From positions 1 to 8,825 of the forward strand of contig DQGV01000127.1 of the NCBI GenBank assembly GCA_003524705.1: a DNA stretch of 8,825 nt, given 5' to 3'. Every line of letters starts with the position of its first letter. The first letter of the stretch is position 1. Origin of the DNA: Anaerolineae bacterium. Its GTDB lineage: Bacteria; Chloroflexota; Anaerolineae; Anaerolineales; Villigracilaceae. A program made the translations under genes and the position numbers. This document shows, in pieces, positions 6,299-8,825 of this stretch. The notes below the pieces were generated by a model. It did no database searches and was not told the DNA's origin. It worked only from the letters and a program-made list of their open reading frames with translations.

Positions 6299-6850
6299 AT
6301 GAAAACCATCAAAATCCCAAAATTTTTGCACGAAGTATTAGGAAAAGAATCCACACTTGCCGAATTGGTGATGATATTCGTCACCAGCATATTTAGTACA
6401 TTGGCATTGTTCTATTTCACAAACACGGAATGGAATCAACTTGCATTTTGGAAAATAGTTTTACTTTTTCTTTTGATATTTGACGTACTAGCAGGCTTTA
6501 TTGCCAATCTCACTTTGTCTACAAATAATTATTACAAAGAAAATCCAAAGTTAAGATTGGTTTTTATTGCCATTCACATTCAGCCTTTGCTATTTTCTTT
6601 TCTACTCAACAATTATTTTTATATTTGCCTCATCGTTTGGATTTATACACTCATTACTGCATTAAGTATCAATGCCTTACAAACATATCCTGCCCAAAGA
6701 GTTTTAGCAGGTTGTTTTGTAATGATTGGATTAATCGGCTTATTGTTGTATTTAAATCCAATTCCGAATTTGTTGCTTGTAGCTCTGGCTTTCTTTCATT
6801 TGAAAGTCACTTACAGTTTTGCGGTTGACCATTATGCGGTAAGAGAATAA
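6299..6850 (+). CDS. Multi-pass membrane protein of unknown function
   Basis: 183 residues that I do not recognise as a characterised family. There are about six hydrophobic segments: roughly 21-40, 50-69, 87-103, 106-126, 134-152 and 156-173. Between segments 2 and 3 lies a polar stretch with likely conserved character: D62, GFIAN (66-70), STNNYY (74-79), then IAIHIQP (90-96) at the start of segment 3. Such in-membrane Asp, Asn, His and Gln residues hint at a functional site, but the role is unknown. The ATG comes 3 bp after the holB stop and the only SD-like bases (AAGG) are too close to it, so expression probably depends on coupling to holB. The stop codon lies 4 bp from the stop of the convergent gene. 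Confidence 0.78.
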   Translation: MKTIKIPKFLHEVLGKESTLAELVMIFVTSIFSTLALFYFTNTEWNQLAFWKIVLLFLLIFDVLAGFIANLTLSTNNYYKENPKLRLVFIAIHIQPLLFSFLLNNYFYICLIVWIYTLITALSINALQTYPAQRVLAGCFVMIGLIGLLLYLNPIPNLLLVALAFFHLKVTYSFAVDHYAVRE

Positions 6851-6854
6851 GTAC

Positions 6855-7673
6855 TTAAGAATCTCGTTTTTGAAATGTCTCTCGCCATATATCTAGCGGA
6901 TTATCTCCGAGCCTGAGACTCAAGCCATGTAATAGCAAACCGAATTGTGATAATCCAAACCACAGAAAAAAGATGGTTAAGGATATGGAAGCATTATCAA
7001 TCCATTTTGGGGTGGATTGGATGATTTCGTTCACTTGTTCACGCCAGCCAGATAGTTGGCTATTGTAGCCTTCTAAAACTTGTAATAAATTTTCGAGGTT
7101 TTGTTTTGTAGATTCAAAGTCGCCGCCGAGTAAATAAGATGTATCGCTGATGAAAACAGAGGCTTGTTCAGCCAATATTTGCACGTTGGCAATTTCGGAA
7201 TCTAGCGAATCTACGCCTGTAATAATATTTAGTAGTAATTCATCGCCGGGGATTTGAAAATTCACAAATGGAATTGAGTTAATTTGTTCAAGTGAAGTTC
7301 TTAAATCTTCTAAAATGATTCTTACTTCGCTAATTTGTGTGCGTGTGGTTGCTAGGTTCGGAATAAGTTGTTCATTTAAAGTTTCGTCTACTTCTTCTAA
7401 AACTTGTTTCGCATCTTTAGATTGTTGAGTTAAAGATACCAATGCATCTTCAGCAGATTGGATGATTCGTAAGGCGCGTTCGACTTCATCTTTTGCGCTT
7501 CGTAAATCGGTTTGAATTTGGGAGAGTTGTGAGTCAATGTCCCTGAGTTGAGCATTTGCTCTTTCAGTTAAGGGGGTGTTGTATGCCCAAGCGGCGATGA
7601 TTCCGGCAAGGCTCAAGATGAGGAAAAGTGAACTTAAGGCGATGAGGGTGTAGGTGATGATTTTGCGAGCCAT
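6855..7673 (-). CDS. Membrane-anchored coiled-coil protein of unknown function
   Basis: 272 residues. One transmembrane helix lies near the N-terminus (about 6-30) and one near the C-terminus (about 229-252). Between them is a long segment rich in Q, E, L, S and I with heptad-like spacing, strongest at about 37-132 and 155-220 and interrupted by a proline-containing stretch (IPFVNFQIPG, 134-143). A short hydrophilic tail follows the second helix. The topology suggests both ends in the cytoplasm and the coiled coil outside, or the reverse. The layout resembles membrane-tethered spacer or scaffold proteins, but no catalytic motif is visible and I assign no function. AGAAGGA six bases before the ATG supports the start. 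It is transcribed alone, convergent with the holB operon and divergent from the next gene. Confidence 0.82.
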   Translation of the reverse strand: MARKIITYTLIALSSLFLILSLAGIIAAWAYNTPLTERANAQLRDIDSQLSQIQTDLRSAKDEVERALRIIQSAEDALVSLTQQSKDAKQVLEEVDETLNEQLIPNLATTRTQISEVRIILEDLRTSLEQINSIPFVNFQIPGDELLLNIITGVDSLDSEIANVQILAEQASVFISDTSYLLGGDFESTKQNLENLLQVLEGYNSQLSGWREQVNEIIQSTPKWIDNASISLTIFFLWFGLSQFGLLLHGLSLRLGDNPLDIWRETFQKRDS

Positions 7674-7696
7674 AAGGAATCCTTCTTAAGGAATTT

Positions 7697-7770
7697 TCAC
7701 CACAGAGATCACAAAGAACACGGAGTTTTTATTTATTCTTTCTCTGTGAACTCCGTGACCTCTGTGGTGA
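7697..7770. repeat. Mirrored nonamer element (3 direct + 3 inverted 9-mers)
   Basis: Three 9-mers in register, 7699-7725, fit NNCACRRAG with a degenerate fourth-to-sixth core (ACCACAGAG, then ATCACAAAG). After 16 bases, three inverse 9-mers (CTCTGTGAA to CTCTGTGGT) occupy 7742-7768. The outer 11 bases TCACCACAGAG (7697-7707) and CTCTGTGGTGA (7760-7770) are exact reverse complements. An alternative inner stem pairs CACGGAGTT (7719-7727) with AACTCCGTG (7749-7757). It lies between two divergent genes, so it cannot terminate either one. Confidence 0.8.
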
Positions 7771-7854
7771 GCTAGGTTGAGGGGTTGGGTCAAATTATAC
7801 AAGCAGAAACAGGTATCCCCTAAGAATGAGGCGGTTTTAAGTCAAAATTGGGTC

Positions 7855-7883
7855 TTGACAAAGCATCCATGTTAGACTATTAT
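7855..7883 (+). promoter_or_regulatory. Strong sigma-70-type promoter for the 70-aa protein/regulator pair
   Basis: A perfect TTGACA (7855-7860) is followed after exactly 17 bp by TATTAT (7878-7883, 5 of 6). It is the best promoter match in the window. Transcription should start near 7890, giving a leader of about 65 nt before the ATG at 7956. The 84 bases between the nonamer element and this promoter (7771-7854) show nothing else I can name. Confidence 0.8.
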
Positions 7884-7903
7884 CTAATTAGACGTTTGTC
7901 TAA
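7872..7903. promoter_or_regulatory. Tandem 16-bp palindromic operators
   Basis: Two inverted repeats abut without a gap: TTAGACTATTATCTAA (7872-7887) and TTAGACGTTTGTCTAA (7888-7903). The second has perfect six-base arms around GTTT; the first has five perfect outer pairs and one mismatch. The first covers the whole -10 box and the second covers the predicted transcription start, so a bound dimer at either would block RNA polymerase. The TAGAC-N4-GTCTA form resembles operators of TetR-family repressors. The ArsR-like regulator encoded 285 bp downstream is the nearest candidate for binding it. Confidence 0.7.
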
Positions 7904-7955
7904 AGTAGTCATCCACCTAAGTTTAATGTTCTTCTAAATGGATAGAGAGGTCGCC

Positions 7956-8168
7956 ATGTCCGCAGTTGTTTGTGAGAAAGAAAAACAGATACACGCCGTT
8001 ACTGATGCTTCTACAGAAAAATCTGCTAGAAAACAATTCACCCGCCAGACTGGGCAGGCGCTGATTGCGCTTGGGACGTTTTTCAAACATATTCCGCCTT
8101 TTAATGAAGCGATTGATAAAACCACAGGCGATACGCTGATTTCTATCGGCAGAAAGCTGAAGAAATAA
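7956..8168 (+). CDS. 70-residue protein of unknown function under operator control
   Basis: Not recognised. The 70 residues begin MSAVVCEKEK and end GRKLKK. The N-terminal 30 residues are polar and probably flexible. Residues about 31-67 alternate hydrophobic and small residues (QALIALGTFFKHIPPF, then DTLISIGRKLKK) and could form two amphipathic helices divided by the PP pair; the C-terminus is basic. There is no transmembrane segment, signal peptide or metal-binding motif, and only one cysteine. The ATG at 7956 has GAGAGG five bases upstream; an in-frame ATG at 7938 has no such site. The strong promoter and tandem operators upstream suggest it is the main product of an inducible unit with the following regulator gene. 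Confidence 0.72.
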   Translation: MSAVVCEKEKQIHAVTDASTEKSARKQFTRQTGQALIALGTFFKHIPPFNEAIDKTTGDTLISIGRKLKK

Positions 8169-8187
8169 AGCGGAGCAAATTAAAAAA

Positions 8188-8825
8188 ATGGCAAATAAAA
8201 ATACTTCTCCAAAAATTACATGGGATTTCGGTACGGCTTACGAGTTATTCGTAAGCCTGCATGTTTTAGATGAAGCCGAATTTTTCGGAATTCGCCCTGC
8301 TTATGCGGCTGGGGTGCGTTCAAGAATACCGGCACCTGAACGTAAATTATTGGAAGAAGTGTTTTCAATAACTGGCGTGCCATTAAAGTGGCTTTCAAAA
8401 TTACCAGCCCCAAAAGATGCCATTAGTGCGTTGTGGGCTTTGAAGCAAATTCCAGCGGCTGAACGTTTGATTAAGTTATATGGCGCAGACGAACCCCAGA
8501 CAGATGAAAAACATCAAAAGTTTAATGAAACCATATTGAGAATTACATCCGAAGGAAAGTGGAATAATGAAGATGTAGAATTTTTCTTGAAGCAATTTCA
8601 TAAGAAACACGGAAAAATTAAACGCGAGGCCATTGAATCCTTTTTGAATTGGGTGAGCAAACCTGAAGAACTTGGTGAGGGATTCCTCTCGGCGATGCAA
8701 GCGTATTACCAAGCTTTTTTTGAAGAGGAAGAAAAACGCGTCGAACCTGTGCTTCGAGCTGGGTTAGAACGCGCAATCAGTCTCCAAAGTCAACTTTCTT
8801 TTGAAGAGCTATTCCTTGAGCTTTC
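8188..8825 (+). CDS. ArsR-family-like transcriptional regulator, N-terminal part, cut by right edge
   Basis: 212 codons are visible with no stop. The opening ITWDFGTAYELFVSLHVLDEAEFFGIRPAYAAGVRSRIP, given here only as a landmark at residues 10-48, has the WDFGTAYELFVSL, FGIRP and AAGVRSR blocks I associate with the N-terminal domain (DUF5937-like, from memory) of winged-helix ArsR-type regulators frequent in Chloroflexota and Actinomycetota. The DNA-binding wing would lie beyond the edge, so the assignment rests on the N-domain. The remainder is helical and charged, without membrane segments. The ATG comes 19 bp after the preceding stop, with a GGAG 12 bases upstream, which is long for a ribosome site. 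It probably regulates its own unit, possibly through the palindromes at 7872-7903. Confidence 0.6.
   Translation, partial: MANKNTSPKITWDFGTAYELFVSLHVLDEAEFFGIRPAYAAGVRSRIPAPERKLLEEVFSITGVPLKWLSKLPAPKDAISALWALKQIPAAERLIKLYGADEPQTDEKHQKFNETILRITSEGKWNNEDVEFFLKQFHKKHGKIKREAIESFLNWVSKPEELGEGFLSAMQAYYQAFFEEEEKRVEPVLRAGLERAISLQSQLSFEELFLEL

Noticed and set aside
6841..6871. Bidirectional terminator between the convergent genes
   Set aside because: TAAGTACTTA (6848-6857) is a perfect palindrome holding both stop codons and TTTTT follows at 6867, but the palindrome has no loop and the outer stem is only four pairs.
7938..8168. Longer form of the 70-residue protein starting at ATG 7938
   Set aside because: No ribosome site precedes it, while GAGAGG lies five bases before the ATG at 7956.
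8216..8712. Minus-strand open frames opposite the regulator gene
   Set aside because: The plus strand is open for 212 codons with recognisable N-domain motifs; the antisense frames are shadows.

Overview
The window looks like part of a Chloroflexota chromosome, most likely from an Anaerolineae-type bacterium. This is inferred from the sequence alone. The support is: AT-rich DNA; a lipoprotein with TP-rich linkers (TDTPLPT near the N-terminus, PTPTP near the C-terminus); an ArsR-like regulator with the N-terminal domain common in that phylum; and short intergenic arrays of 7-mers and 9-mers. Every gene is chromosomal housekeeping or small and hypothetical. I see no phage, transposase, CRISPR array, tRNA or rRNA.

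Left arm, minus strand (1-1255): xpt, then a small HIT-family protein, then guaA, which runs off the left edge. Xpt makes XMP from xanthine, and GuaA converts XMP to GMP, so two consecutive steps of guanine nucleotide salvage are encoded side by side. A mirrored heptamer array (621-677) lies between xpt and the HIT gene and may carry a promoter.

Centre, plus strand (1369-6850): maf (nucleotide pyrophosphatase), a 751-residue lipoprotein class B penicillin-binding protein with a MecA-like N-terminal domain, rsgA (ribosome-maturation GTPase), holB (DNA polymerase III delta'), and a multi-pass membrane protein of unknown function. Most gaps are 3-10 bp, so this reads as one or two operons. The only larger break is the 67 bp before holB, which holds a second heptamer array overlapping a promoter that would give a leaderless mRNA. 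The maf/xpt divergent spacer also has extended -10 elements, and maf may be leaderless too. A 33-nt palindrome spans the last codons of maf and encodes its odd repeated C-terminus.

Right arm (6855-8825): a convergent minus-strand gene encodes a two-helix membrane protein with a long coiled-coil middle. After a 282-bp divergent spacer come a 70-residue protein of unknown function and an ArsR-like regulator cut by the right edge. The spacer holds a mirrored nonamer element and the strongest regulatory signal of the window: TTGACA-17-TATTAT, with two abutting 16-bp palindromes covering the -10 box and the predicted start site.

The least ordinary features are the three repeat elements with fixed unit lengths (two of them mirrored), the palindrome recruited into maf, and the tandem operator controlling the 70-residue protein/regulator pair. 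I found no convincing new enzymatic or defence system.
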